Shown here one piece after another: positions 41,257-49,511 of a stretch of 64,000 nt of DNA; positions within the stretch are counted from its first letter, which is position 1, and every line of letters starts with the position of its first letter. Source of the stretch: an uncultured Succinivibrio sp. (lineage in GTDB: Bacteria > Pseudomonadota > Gammaproteobacteria > Enterobacterales > Succinivibrionaceae); assembly GCA_900770725.1 (NCBI GenBank), contig CAAGLL010000027.1, positions 1 to 64,000 of the forward strand, in the 5' to 3' direction. The position numbers and the translations under genes were made by a program. Below the pieces are notes generated by a model. It saw only the letters and a program-made list of their open reading frames with translations. It was not told the origin of the DNA and did not search any database.

Positions 41257-43067
41257 CACTTGTCCTTGCCAACCTTCAATATGGCAAGGAACGCCTCCTG
41301 GGGCACGTCCACCTTGCCAAGCTTCTTCATCCTCTTCTTGCCGGCCTTCTGCTTTTCAAGCAGCTTGCGCTTGCGGGTAATGTCGCCGCCGTAGCACTTG
41401 GCCAGCACGTCCTTGCGCATCTGCTTTACAGTGACGCGCGCTATGACCTGGGCGCCGATCGCCGCCTGGATGGGGATGTCGAACATCTGGCGGGGGATCA
41501 CCTCCTTCATGCGGGCGATGATCTCGCGGCCGCGGGCGGCGGCCACCGAGCGGTGCAGGATCACCGCCAGCGCGTCCACGCGCTCGCCGGCGATGAGTAT
41601 GTCCATCCTCACGAGATCCTCGCGCCTGAAGCACTTGAAGCTGTAGTCGAGCGAGGCGTAGCCGCGCGAGACCGACTTTAAGCGGTCGAAGAAGTCGAGC
41701 ACGACCTCGCTCATCGGGATCTCGTAGGTGAGCGCAACCTGGGTGCCGTGGTAGACCATCGAAGTCTGGATCCCGCGCTTCTCAAGGCACAGCTGCATGA
41801 TCGGCCCCACGTAGTCCGACGGGGTGAGCATGCGGCACTCGGCGATGGGCTCGCGGATCTCGGCGATGTTGCTCACTGGAGGCAGCGCCGCCGGCGAGTC
41901 GATGTGCACGATGTCGCCGTTGGTCTCGACCACCTCGTAGATCACGGTGGGCGCCGTGGTGATGAGGTCGAGGTTGTACTCGCGCTCGAGCCTCTCCTGG
42001 ATGATCTCCATGTGGAGCATCCCGAGGAAGCCGCAGCGGAAGCCGAAGCCCAGGGCCTTTGAGTTCTCAGGCTCGAAGAAGAGCGAGGCGTCGTTGAGCG
42101 AGAGCTTCTCCAAGGCGTCGCGGAAGGCGTTGTAGTCGTCGGTGTTGACCGGGAACATGCCTGCGTAGACCTGGGGCTTGCTCTTTTTGAACCCGGGCAG
42201 CGGCTCCTTGCAGGGATTCTTCTCGTGGGTGATGGTGTCGCCGACCGGGGCGCCGTGGATGGTCTTGATGTCGCAGGCCACCCAGCCGACCTCGCCGCAG
42301 TTTAGGACATCGACGTCCACGCGCTTGGGCGTGGAGATGCCCAGTCGCTCGACCTGCCAGGTGTTGCCGCGGCTCATCACGCGGATCTTGTCGCCGCGGC
42401 GCAGCGTGCCGTTCTTGACGCGCACCAGCGCCACGACGCCTAGGTAGTCGTCGAAGTAGGAGTCGATGATCAGCGCCTGCAGCGGCGCGTCGGGCGATCC
42501 GCCGGGGGCTGGGATCGAGTGGACGATGCGCTCGAGCACGTCGCCCACGCCCACGCCGGTCTTGGCGCTGCAGCGGCAGGCGTCGTGCGCCTCGATGCCG
42601 ATGAGGTCCTCTATCTCGTCTGCGACCTTGTCAGGGTCTGCAGACGGGAGGTCTATCTTGTTGAGCACCGGGATGACCTCCAAGTTGAGGTCGACGGCCT
42701 GGTAGCAGTTGGCAAGCGTCTGGGCCTCGACGCCCTGGGTGGCGTCGACGACCAGAAGCGCGCCCTCGCAGGCGAAGAGCGAGCGCGACACCTCGTAGGA
42801 GAAGTCAACGTGGCCCGGGGTGTCGATGAAGTTGAGCTCGTAGGTCTTGCCGTCCTTCGCCTTGTACTTGAGCGTCACGGCCTGGGCCTTGATGGTGATC
42901 CCGCGCTCGCGCTCGATGTCCATGTTGTCGAGCACCTGGGCGGTCATCTCGCGCTCGGAAAGGCCGCCGCACATCTGGATGAAGCGGTCTGACAGCGTCG
43001 ATTTGCCGTGGTCGATGTGGGCGATGACTGAGAAGTTCCTAACCAGACTGCGGTCGTAATCTGCCAT
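41256..43067 (-). CDS. lepA: elongation factor 4 LepA
   Basis: LepA (EF4) is a translational GTPase involved in 30S biogenesis and initiation. The 603 residues (599 in E. coli) have AHIDHGKSTL for G1 near 17-26, DTPGH and NKID in the G domain, and the LepA-specific C-terminal domain (TRKRKLLEKQKAGKKRMKK). It is downstream of rseB with a 100-base gap that contains only GC-rich sequence, and coupled to lepB. Confidence 0.98.
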   Translation of the reverse strand: MADYDRSLVRNFSVIAHIDHGKSTLSDRFIQMCGGLSEREMTAQVLDNMDIERERGITIKAQAVTLKYKAKDGKTYELNFIDTPGHVDFSYEVSRSLFACEGALLVVDATQGVEAQTLANCYQAVDLNLEVIPVLNKIDLPSADPDKVADEIEDLIGIEAHDACRCSAKTGVGVGDVLERIVHSIPAPGGSPDAPLQALIIDSYFDDYLGVVALVRVKNGTLRRGDKIRVMSRGNTWQVERLGISTPKRVDVDVLNCGEVGWVACDIKTIHGAPVGDTITHEKNPCKEPLPGFKKSKPQVYAGMFPVNTDDYNAFRDALEKLSLNDASLFFEPENSKALGFGFRCGFLGMLHMEIIQERLEREYNLDLITTAPTVIYEVVETNGDIVHIDSPAALPPVSNIAEIREPIAECRMLTPSDYVGPIMQLCLEKRGIQTSMVYHGTQVALTYEIPMSEVVLDFFDRLKSVSRGYASLDYSFKCFRREDLVRMDILIAGERVDALAVILHRSVAAARGREIIARMKEVIPRQMFDIPIQAAIGAQVIARVTVKQMRKDVLAKCYGGDITRKRKLLEKQKAGKKRMKKLGKVDVPQEAFLAILKVGKDK

Positions 43068-43167
43068 ATGAAATCTTGCCTGAAAAAGGTGGGGATCCGG
43101 GGGCCGCAGCGCCTTGCGCGCCGCGGGACAGAGGGGATTTTAGCACAGCGCACCGCCGCGCCAGGGG

Positions 43168-44145
43168 CTACCTGCCAGGCGCGCCCTCGCCGGCGCTGCC
43201 CTGCTGGGACTGGCCCATGGCCACGCCCGAGAGCACTTGCCTGGCAAGCTCCATCGGGATCTCGCCGGTTACCGCGTACTCGCGGTTGGCGTCCTGCGTG
43301 CGGTAGACGCTGATGGTGCCGGCGCTGGCCTCCTGGAGGTAGAGCGAGGAGCGGGAGTTGATGTAGACACGGAAGGAGAAGAGCCCGTCGGAGAACTGCT
43401 GGTAGGGGCTGACGTTGCCGTCGTCCATCTGCACCGAGCCCTCGGAGACCATCTTGAAGTAGCGGGGGATCTTGATGAAGCCCCAGGGCTCGAGGTTCTC
43501 CTGCGCCTCCGGGCGCGAGAGCGCGAAGTGGTCGAACTCCGCATCCGAGAGCACCTGGTCGGACGAGGAGTCCTCGGACACGTCGGCTGCCGAGATCTTG
43601 AGCGCGACCGCCCCTGAAGGCGCGGTCACGTTCACCTCGACCGGGATCCCCTGCCCGTCGTCGAGCGCGACGGCAAATCCGTAGCGCTGGTCGGAGGTGG
43701 GGATGAGCCTGATGAGCGAGACGCGGCGGCCGTTGAGCCTGGTGCGGCCTGAGAACACGCACTGGTAGCCCTGGAGCTTGGTCTTGGGCGACATCAGGCG
43801 GTCGAAGACCTGCGAGGGGTGCCAGGTCAGGGGCAGCCGCGCGCCCTTGTCCTCGTTGAAGTCAAAGCCCGAGAGGTCGCGCAGCGCATAGCCTGCGACC
43901 GCGCCGTTGAGCGAGCGCCAGAGCACGTACTCGTGGCCGCCCTTGCTCATGTGGCGGTAGGAGAAGGGGAACATGCCGCGCTGGTCCCCCGCCCCGGCGG
44001 TGAACTTCACGTTCGAGGCGGCGAAATCCTGACGGGACTTGAGGAAGCCGTCCATGCAGCCGTCGTCGGCCGCGTAGGCGCCTTGCAGGCAAAACAAAAC
44101 CGCGAACAGCAGGAGGCTGAAGGCGGTTTTAACAAGTTCGGGCAT
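43168..44145 (-). CDS. rseB: periplasmic sigma-E regulator RseB/MucB
   Basis: RseB binds the periplasmic part of RseA and protects it from DegS, releasing it on lipoprotein or LPS signals. The ATG at 44145 gives 325 residues with a signal peptide (FSLLLFAVLFCLQGAYA). The N-terminal LolA-like domain and the C-terminal domain (ISVYRTQD, YAVTGEIPMELARQVLSGV) are recognisable. It lies 22 bases after rseA. rseC, the next gene in E. coli, is missing. Confidence 0.9.
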   Translation of the reverse strand: MPELVKTAFSLLLFAVLFCLQGAYAADDGCMDGFLKSRQDFAASNVKFTAGAGDQRGMFPFSYRHMSKGGHEYVLWRSLNGAVAGYALRDLSGFDFNEDKGARLPLTWHPSQVFDRLMSPKTKLQGYQCVFSGRTRLNGRRVSLIRLIPTSDQRYGFAVALDDGQGIPVEVNVTAPSGAVALKISAADVSEDSSSDQVLSDAEFDHFALSRPEAQENLEPWGFIKIPRYFKMVSEGSVQMDDGNVSPYQQFSDGLFSFRVYINSRSSLYLQEASAGTISVYRTQDANREYAVTGEIPMELARQVLSGVAMGQSQQGSAGEGAPGR

Positions 44146-44167
44146 TGTTATGGAAAAATCTTTTGTC

Positions 44168-44761
44168 TCAGTTGGAGGCCGTGTCCAGCACGTAGCCGCG
44201 GAGGTAGTTGTTGATCCTCGACTCTTCCTGCTGGCGCTTTTCGGCAAGGTCGCGCTGCTCCCTCGGAGTGAGCTGGACGCCCTGCTGGAGCTGCGGCTGG
44301 GCGTCGAGCGTGATCGCCTCGCCGCCGCGGTTCTGGTAGCTGGCGAGGTTCACCCCGCCGATGGTGCCCATGGTGCCGACGGCCTGGGTGCCGGCGGCGT
44401 TGTCGTCGGCGTTCCAGGCCTGGTAGCCGAAGATGGTGACCATGCAGATGGAGGCTGCGGCGGCGACCTGGCCGAAGATGAAGCCAAGCTTCCTGAGGCT
44501 CAGGACGCGGACCTTCTTCTCAGGCTCGGCAACCGGCTGCTCGGCCTGGGCGCCGGACTCGATCTTCGACATCACCGCGTCGGCAAAGCCCAGGTCGGCG
44601 TGATCGGCAAGCTCGCCGCGGAGCGCTGCGCCCATCGCGGCCCAGTTCTCCAGATGCCTGCGGTCCTCTTCCGACACCTCATGAAGCTTGTCGAGATCCT
44701 CGCCGTCAAAGTTGGCTGAAAGGATTTCCTCGTCGTTCACTGCGGTGATCTTGTCGTGCAT
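44168..44761 (-). CDS. rseA: anti-sigma-E factor RseA
   Basis: RseA is the membrane anti-sigma factor that holds RpoE and is degraded by DegS and RseP under envelope stress. The 197 residues have an N-terminal cytoplasmic sigma-binding domain (HEVSEEDRRHLENWAAMGAALRGE), one transmembrane helix (about 92-112) and a Gln-rich periplasmic tail ending TASN. It lies 18 bases downstream of rpoE and just upstream of rseB. Confidence 0.9.
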   Translation of the reverse strand: MHDKITAVNDEEILSANFDGEDLDKLHEVSEEDRRHLENWAAMGAALRGELADHADLGFADAVMSKIESGAQAEQPVAEPEKKVRVLSLRKLGFIFGQVAAAASICMVTIFGYQAWNADDNAAGTQAVGTMGTIGGVNLASYQNRGGEAITLDAQPQLQQGVQLTPREQRDLAEKRQQEESRINNYLRGYVLDTASN

Positions 44762-44779
44762 ATGGTCTCCGATCTCTCT

Positions 44780-45373
44780 TTAACCTTTGCGGAACTGCTC
44801 CATCTTCGACTCGATGTACTGGCGGGCCCTGAAGATCCTGGATCTCACCGTCCCTATCGGGACGCCTGCCTTTTCAGATATCTCGTCGTAGGAGAGCCCC
44901 TCGAGCTCCCTGAGCATGAACGCCTCCCTCAGTTCCTTGGGGAGTTCGCCCACTGCCTTCAGGATAACCTTTTTCAGTTCCTCGGACTCGATGATCGAAT
45001 CCGGCGTCTGCCTGTCAGTCAGGGCTTCGGGGGAGGAGGCGTTGAGCACCTCGTCGTCCACATCCACCTGGCTGCGCTGCCTTGAACTGCTGTCCAGGAA
45101 GTTCTTGGCGGCATTGGTGACTATCCTGTAAAGCCAGGTATAAAACGAGCTTTCGCCCCGGAAGTTCGGCAGCGCCTTGTAGGCCTTGATGAAGGCCTCC
45201 TGGGCTATGTCGCTCGCATCAGCGAAATCGCTCACGTACTTCTGGGCGATCTTCACAACGCGGTGCTGGTATCTCACCACCAGCAAGTTGTACGCGCTGA
45301 TGTTCCCAGCTTGCACTTGCCGCACCAGCTCTTCGTCGCTGCTGCTGCCGGCATCTGGGGCCTTGGGACTCAT
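44780..45373 (-). CDS. rpoE: RNA polymerase sigma-E factor
   Basis: This ECF sigma factor directs the outer-membrane stress response. The 197 residues contain region 2 (ASDIAQEAFIKAYKALPNFRGESSFYTWLYRI) and region 4 (ELREAFMLRELEGLSYDEISEKAGVPIGTVRSRIFRAR), joined by an acidic linker. A matching sigma-E promoter lies just upstream, so the rpoE-rseA-rseB operon should be self-activating. Confidence 0.96.
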   Translation of the reverse strand: MSPKAPDAGSSSDEELVRQVQAGNISAYNLLVVRYQHRVVKIAQKYVSDFADASDIAQEAFIKAYKALPNFRGESSFYTWLYRIVTNAAKNFLDSSSRQRSQVDVDDEVLNASSPEALTDRQTPDSIIESEELKKVILKAVGELPKELREAFMLRELEGLSYDEISEKAGVPIGTVRSRIFRARQYIESKMEQFRKG

Positions 45374-45397
45374 AAGCTCTTGTACCTGCTTTAACCC

Positions 45398-45424
45398 TTT
45401 GACCGCGGGCTGCGCGGAAAGTTC
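45398..45424 (-). promoter_or_regulatory. sigma-E autoregulatory promoter of rpoE
   Basis: On the minus strand GAACTT (45419-45424) and TCAAA (45398-45402) are 16 bases apart. These are the hallmark -35 and -10 elements of sigma-E promoters. The site is 25 bases upstream of the rpoE start codon. Confidence 0.85.
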
Positions 45425-45441
45425 AAAGTTTTTTTAAAAGG

Positions 45442-45555
45442 AAGCTGCGGAGGCGCAGCCGCGCCCCGCGCGCGGGGCGGCGGGATCTGCAAATTATAGC
45501 ATCAGGGCAGCAGGCCCCATTGCCGCCATATGGCCTTGCGCGGGACATATGGCGG
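45442..45555. repeat. cluster of hairpins in the rpoE-mscK gap
   Basis: Three dyads lie between the divergent genes: GCTGCG/CGCAGC (45444-45459), an uninterrupted palindrome CGCCCCGCG/CGCGGGGCG (45462-45479), and CCGCCATATG (45523-45532) with its exact complement CATATGGCGG (45546-45555). The last pair surrounds 13 bases and lies upstream of a TATAAT box (about 45591) that may serve mscK. Their role is unknown. Confidence 0.5.
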
Positions 45556-45637
45556 AAGGCGCGCCAAGCTGCCGCGGCGGCGCTTTCCTATATAATGGCA
45601 CCGTCTTTTTGATTCTTTGCGCAGGATCATCAATCCC

Positions 45638-48600
45638 ATGTTCAGAAAGCTCGTCATCTGCGCCGCCGCCCTGCTGGCCGCCGCGCTTCCCCTCCAGTCA
45701 CAGGCAGCCAAGGCTCAGGCCCCGCAGCAGCCCCAGGCCGTGTCGGTTTCAACCGAAATCGGGGAAGTCCAGCTGCCCACCCTCCAGGAGCTCCAGGACG
45801 CCGGCGAGGCCTTGAAGAACGACTCGACCTTGAAGGACGACGAGCGCAAGGACCGCATGGCCGAGCTTGCCAACGCGCAGGCGGGGCTGCAGACGCTGCA
45901 GAACGTCCAGGCCAGCATCAGCGCCCTGAAGAAGACCGTCTCCGGATCGTCCTCCCAGCTGCGCAAGCTCGCCTCGGACCTCTACAAGGCCGAGCGCCAG
46001 TACGGCGACGTGCCCTCGGTGCAGAAGTACACCTCCGAGAACATAGGCCAGCTCATCGACTCGCTGCGCAGCTCCTCGGCCGACGCCCAGCAGGAGCTCT
46101 CCTCGGCCACCGCCGAGTACAGCGATCTGCAGACCCTGCCCGAGCGCGCCCAGACCACCATCAGCAAGAACAACACCGACATCGCGCAGATAAACTCGTC
46201 GCTGCAGCAGGAGTCCGACCCGAAGAACCCCGGGGTGCGCAACCGCGTCCTGAACATGTACACGATGGGGCTGCAGAACCAGCTGCTCCAGGCCCAGCTT
46301 GAGAACCACACGCTGCTTTTGGATCTCGCGAACTACCGCGTGCGCATCGCGACCATCAAGAACAACTACTTCCAGAAGTACCTCGCCGCCGCGCAGACCC
46401 GCCAGAACGAGCTGCTCTCCGCAGCCGACGACACGGGCTACGACGAGGAGGGCCTGAACGAGGCTGCCAAGAAGCACCCGGCCCTGGCAAAGGAGCTCGA
46501 CGCCAACCGCAAGCTCTTCTCCTACGTAGCCGGCGCCCGCCAGCAGGCCGCCGCGATCTCGAAGGAAGACCACGACGTGCAGGAGGCCCTCTCGACATTG
46601 AAGCAGATGAGCGCTTCAATCGACTCCGAGATAAGCGGCCTTGACAAGAGCCTGCTGCTCTCGCGCCTGCTCAACCGACAGCAGTCGCAGGTGCCCGACG
46701 TCAGGCTCAGCCACAAGCTCGACGAGCTGATCCCGGATCTCACGCTGTGGCTCTACGACGTCCGCTCGCGCCGCGACGACATGTTCGACACCAACGACTT
46801 CGCCGACCGCGCGATCAAGAAGAACCCGGAGCTCAAGGACTGCCGCGACGAGTACATCTCGGTGCTGGTCAAGCGCCGCGAGCTGCTCAACGACATCTAC
46901 CAGGCGCTCTCCTCGCAGCTGACCACCGCCATCAACCTCAAGGTCAAGTACCAGGAGTTCACGACGCTGCGCGACTCCACCGCCTCCAAGGTCACCGAGA
47001 ACCTCTTCTGGCTCAAGAGCAACCAGCCGCTGGGGCGCGAGTTCCTCTACACCTTCGTGCCAAGCCTGATCCACGAGTTCTCGCAGTTCACCTCGAAGCT
47101 TGCAAGCCCGCAGTACCGTTCCGACACCCTCAACACCTTCCTGGTGCTCGGCGTGCCCGCCGCGGCGCTGGGGCTGCTGGCCTTCCTCGCAGGCCCCTAT
47201 ATCAGGCGCCTGAACAACCGCATCGCCGGCAAGCTCGACCGCCGCGACGACGGGATCCTGGTGACCCCGGCGGCCATATTGCTGAACATCTTCATGGTCA
47301 TCCCCAAGACGGTGGTATGGGCATTCTTCGGCGGCGTGGTCATCTGCCTGTGCCTGAACACCTCCCAGGAGCAGACTGCGGTCATCGGGATGCTCCTGCT
47401 GCACATCATGGTCTTCGTGTTCTTCCTTGAGATCCTCAAGCCCAACTCGCTGGCCCAGCGCCACTTCTGCATCAACCCCGACGTGCTGCGCCACAACCGC
47501 AGGCTCTTGAACCGCGTGTGGTACGCCCTGATCCCGATCCTGATCGTCGCCAACACTGCCGAGACCGACTCGGCGATGATCTACGACGACATCGCAGGCT
47601 TCCTCCTGACCATGATCTGCTCGGCCGCGCTGATGGCGATCGCCTTCGGGTGGATCAAGGCCCAGCTGCGCAGCACCGACGACATGTCCTCGATCATCTG
47701 GCTCATCTCGCTGGCGCTCATGGTGATCCCCGCCGGGATCATCATCGCGGTGGCCAACGGCTACTACTACACGACGGTCAAGCTCGTAAACCGCGTCGCC
47801 TACACCTGCTACGCGGTGCTCTTCTACTGGATCATCGCCAACACCGTGCGCCGCGCGATGTACGTGCTGCAGTCGCGCATCCGCCGCCGCTCCTTCGAGA
47901 TGGCAGTCGAGGACGGCGAGGAAGCCGGCAAGCACAAGGATCCCGAGCGCGAGTCCAACCTCGCCTACTTCAAGGAGACGCTGGGACTTGAGAACCTCAG
48001 CGCCAAGGCCTACAAGATGGCAAACGGCTTCCTCATCATCGTGACGCTGGCTGTGATGTACAGCCAGTGGAGCGACCTTGCAGGCGCCCTGAGCTACTTG
48101 AAGAACGTGAGACTCTGGTCTGACGTCCAGATCATCGGCGGCAAGGAGACGGTGGTCAGCGCGCTGACGCTCGCCGACGTGCTGCTCGCGGCGCTGATCA
48201 TCGTCGTGATGGTGCTGCTAAACCGCAACCTGCCGGTGCTCCTGGAGAGGATCTTCCTGTGGAGGGCCAAGGGGGCGCAGCTACGCAGCACGAGCTACAC
48301 CGTGAAGATCATCACCTCGTACGCGATCCTGACGGTGGGCCTCATCTCGGCTGCCGGGGCGCTGGGGATCAAGTGGGAGAACCTGCAGTGGCTGGTCGCC
48401 GCCCTCTCCGTAGGCTTGGGCTTCGGCTTGCAGGAGATCTTCGCAAACTTCGTCTCCGGCCTCATCATCCTCTTCGAGCGCCAGCTGCGCGTGGGCGACA
48501 TCATCACCCTGGGCTCCCTCTCTGGCAAGGTCAGCAAGATCCGCATCCGCTCGACCACGATCCTCTCGTTTGAGAACAAGGAGGTCATGATCCCCAACCG

Positions 48601-49039
48601 CGAGTTCATCACCTCGGCGCTGACCAACTGGTCGCTCACCAACACCGTCACGATGATCGAGTTCACCGTGGGCGTGGGCTACAGCTCGGACGTGGAGAAG
48701 GCCAAGCGCCTGCTGCGCCAGATCCTCGCCAAGTGCCGCTACCTTGCAAAGGGCATGACCCCGCTCGTCTACGTCAAGTCGCTTGACGACAGCGCCGTGA
48801 CCATCAGCTGCGAGGTCTACGTCACCGAGATCGGCAACCGCAAGCTCACCTACGACTACCTGTGCTCGCAGACGCTGAAGGTCTTCGGGGAGAACGGCAT
48901 CGAGATCCCGTTCAACCAGATGGACGTCAACATCAAGAACATGGAGCAGGGCGAGTTCATCGACACCCTGAAGAAGGGGCTGCTCCACGGCGGCGCGTTG
49001 CAGAAGCAGGGGGGCGCCGCAGCTCCAGCGCAGGCCTGA
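45638..49039 (+). CDS. mscK: MscK/KefA-type mechanosensitive channel
   Basis: MscK is a large potassium-dependent mechanosensitive channel of the inner membrane. The ATG at 45638 gives 1133 residues (1120 in E. coli). A signal peptide (to about SQAA) precedes a large coiled-coil periplasmic domain (about 30-500), then about eleven transmembrane helices. The C-terminal MscS module has pore helix LGFGLQEIFANFVSGLIILFE and the beta domain GKVSKIRIRSTTI. A TTG seven codons earlier is possible but leaves a poorer signal. It is divergent from rpoE. Confidence 0.9.
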   Translation: MFRKLVICAAALLAAALPLQSQAAKAQAPQQPQAVSVSTEIGEVQLPTLQELQDAGEALKNDSTLKDDERKDRMAELANAQAGLQTLQNVQASISALKKTVSGSSSQLRKLASDLYKAERQYGDVPSVQKYTSENIGQLIDSLRSSSADAQQELSSATAEYSDLQTLPERAQTTISKNNTDIAQINSSLQQESDPKNPGVRNRVLNMYTMGLQNQLLQAQLENHTLLLDLANYRVRIATIKNNYFQKYLAAAQTRQNELLSAADDTGYDEEGLNEAAKKHPALAKELDANRKLFSYVAGARQQAAAISKEDHDVQEALSTLKQMSASIDSEISGLDKSLLLSRLLNRQQSQVPDVRLSHKLDELIPDLTLWLYDVRSRRDDMFDTNDFADRAIKKNPELKDCRDEYISVLVKRRELLNDIYQALSSQLTTAINLKVKYQEFTTLRDSTASKVTENLFWLKSNQPLGREFLYTFVPSLIHEFSQFTSKLASPQYRSDTLNTFLVLGVPAAALGLLAFLAGPYIRRLNNRIAGKLDRRDDGILVTPAAILLNIFMVIPKTVVWAFFGGVVICLCLNTSQEQTAVIGMLLLHIMVFVFFLEILKPNSLAQRHFCINPDVLRHNRRLLNRVWYALIPILIVANTAETDSAMIYDDIAGFLLTMICSAALMAIAFGWIKAQLRSTDDMSSIIWLISLALMVIPAGIIIAVANGYYYTTVKLVNRVAYTCYAVLFYWIIANTVRRAMYVLQSRIRRRSFEMAVEDGEEAGKHKDPERESNLAYFKETLGLENLSAKAYKMANGFLIIVTLAVMYSQWSDLAGALSYLKNVRLWSDVQIIGGKETVVSALTLADVLLAALIIVVMVLLNRNLPVLLERIFLWRAKGAQLRSTSYTVKIITSYAILTVGLISAAGALGIKWENLQWLVAALSVGLGFGLQEIFANFVSGLIILFERQLRVGDIITLGSLSGKVSKIRIRSTTILSFENKEVMIPNREFITSALTNWSLTNTVTMIEFTVGVGYSSDVEKAKRLLRQILAKCRYLAKGMTPLVYVKSLDDSAVTISCEVYVTEIGNRKLTYDYLCSQTLKVFGENGIEIPFNQMDVNIKNMEQGEFIDTLKKGLLHGGALQKQGGAAAPAQA

Positions 49040-49055
49040 CGCCCTTTTAAGATCT

Positions 49056-49092
49056 GAAAGCCCCGGTCCGGAACATCCGGATCGGGGCTTTC
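49056..49092. terminator. terminator between mscK and the ferredoxin gene
   Basis: GAAAGCCCCG (49056-49065) pairs with CGGGGCTTTC (49083-49092), and CCGGA/TCCGG extends the stem inside. It separates the convergent genes mscK and the ferredoxin gene and can serve both. The flanking U-tracts are short. Confidence 0.65.
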
Positions 49093-49110
49093 CGCTGCCT
49101 GGGCAACCGC

Positions 49111-49302
49111 TCAGATCTGCTTTGAGGGGATCTCCTGCTCGCTGATGGCGCCGTTCTCGCAGACGTCCTCGCAAGCACCGCACTCGGCGCAGGTCTCAGG
49201 ATCGATCACGCAGTGGCCGTCCTCCTCGCTGATGCTCCCGCACGGGCAGGCATCGATGCAATCCCCGCAGTCAGTGCAAATGTCTTTGTCTATTACGAAC
49301 AT
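49111..49302 (-). CDS. 2[4Fe-4S] ferredoxin
   Basis: The 63-residue protein has two cluster motifs, CTDCGDCIDACP (9-20) and CAECGACEDVCE (38-49), the pattern of bacterial (YfhL/clostridial-type) ferredoxins. The second motif ends in Glu where Pro is usual. Cys in all eight ligand positions is intact. It acts as an electron carrier with an unknown partner. It stands alone between two plus-strand genes. Confidence 0.92.
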   Translation of the reverse strand: MFVIDKDICTDCGDCIDACPCGSISEEDGHCVIDPETCAECGACEDVCENGAISEQEIPSKQI

Positions 49303-49511
49303 CCTGGCCTCCCTCTCTTCCCAATCTTGCGCACAGGCCTGGCGCGCGGCCGTGCAGCGGCGGTGCGCAGGCGCGGCGCCTCACGGCGCTGTGCGTTGTA
49401 TTGTATATTAAGGCACCGGGCTTTTCACCGCCGCCAAAAGCCGGCAAGAACAGGCCCTGCGCGTTTTAAACTTCATGTACAACAATAAGTTGGATCTAGG
49501 TTTTGGAAATT

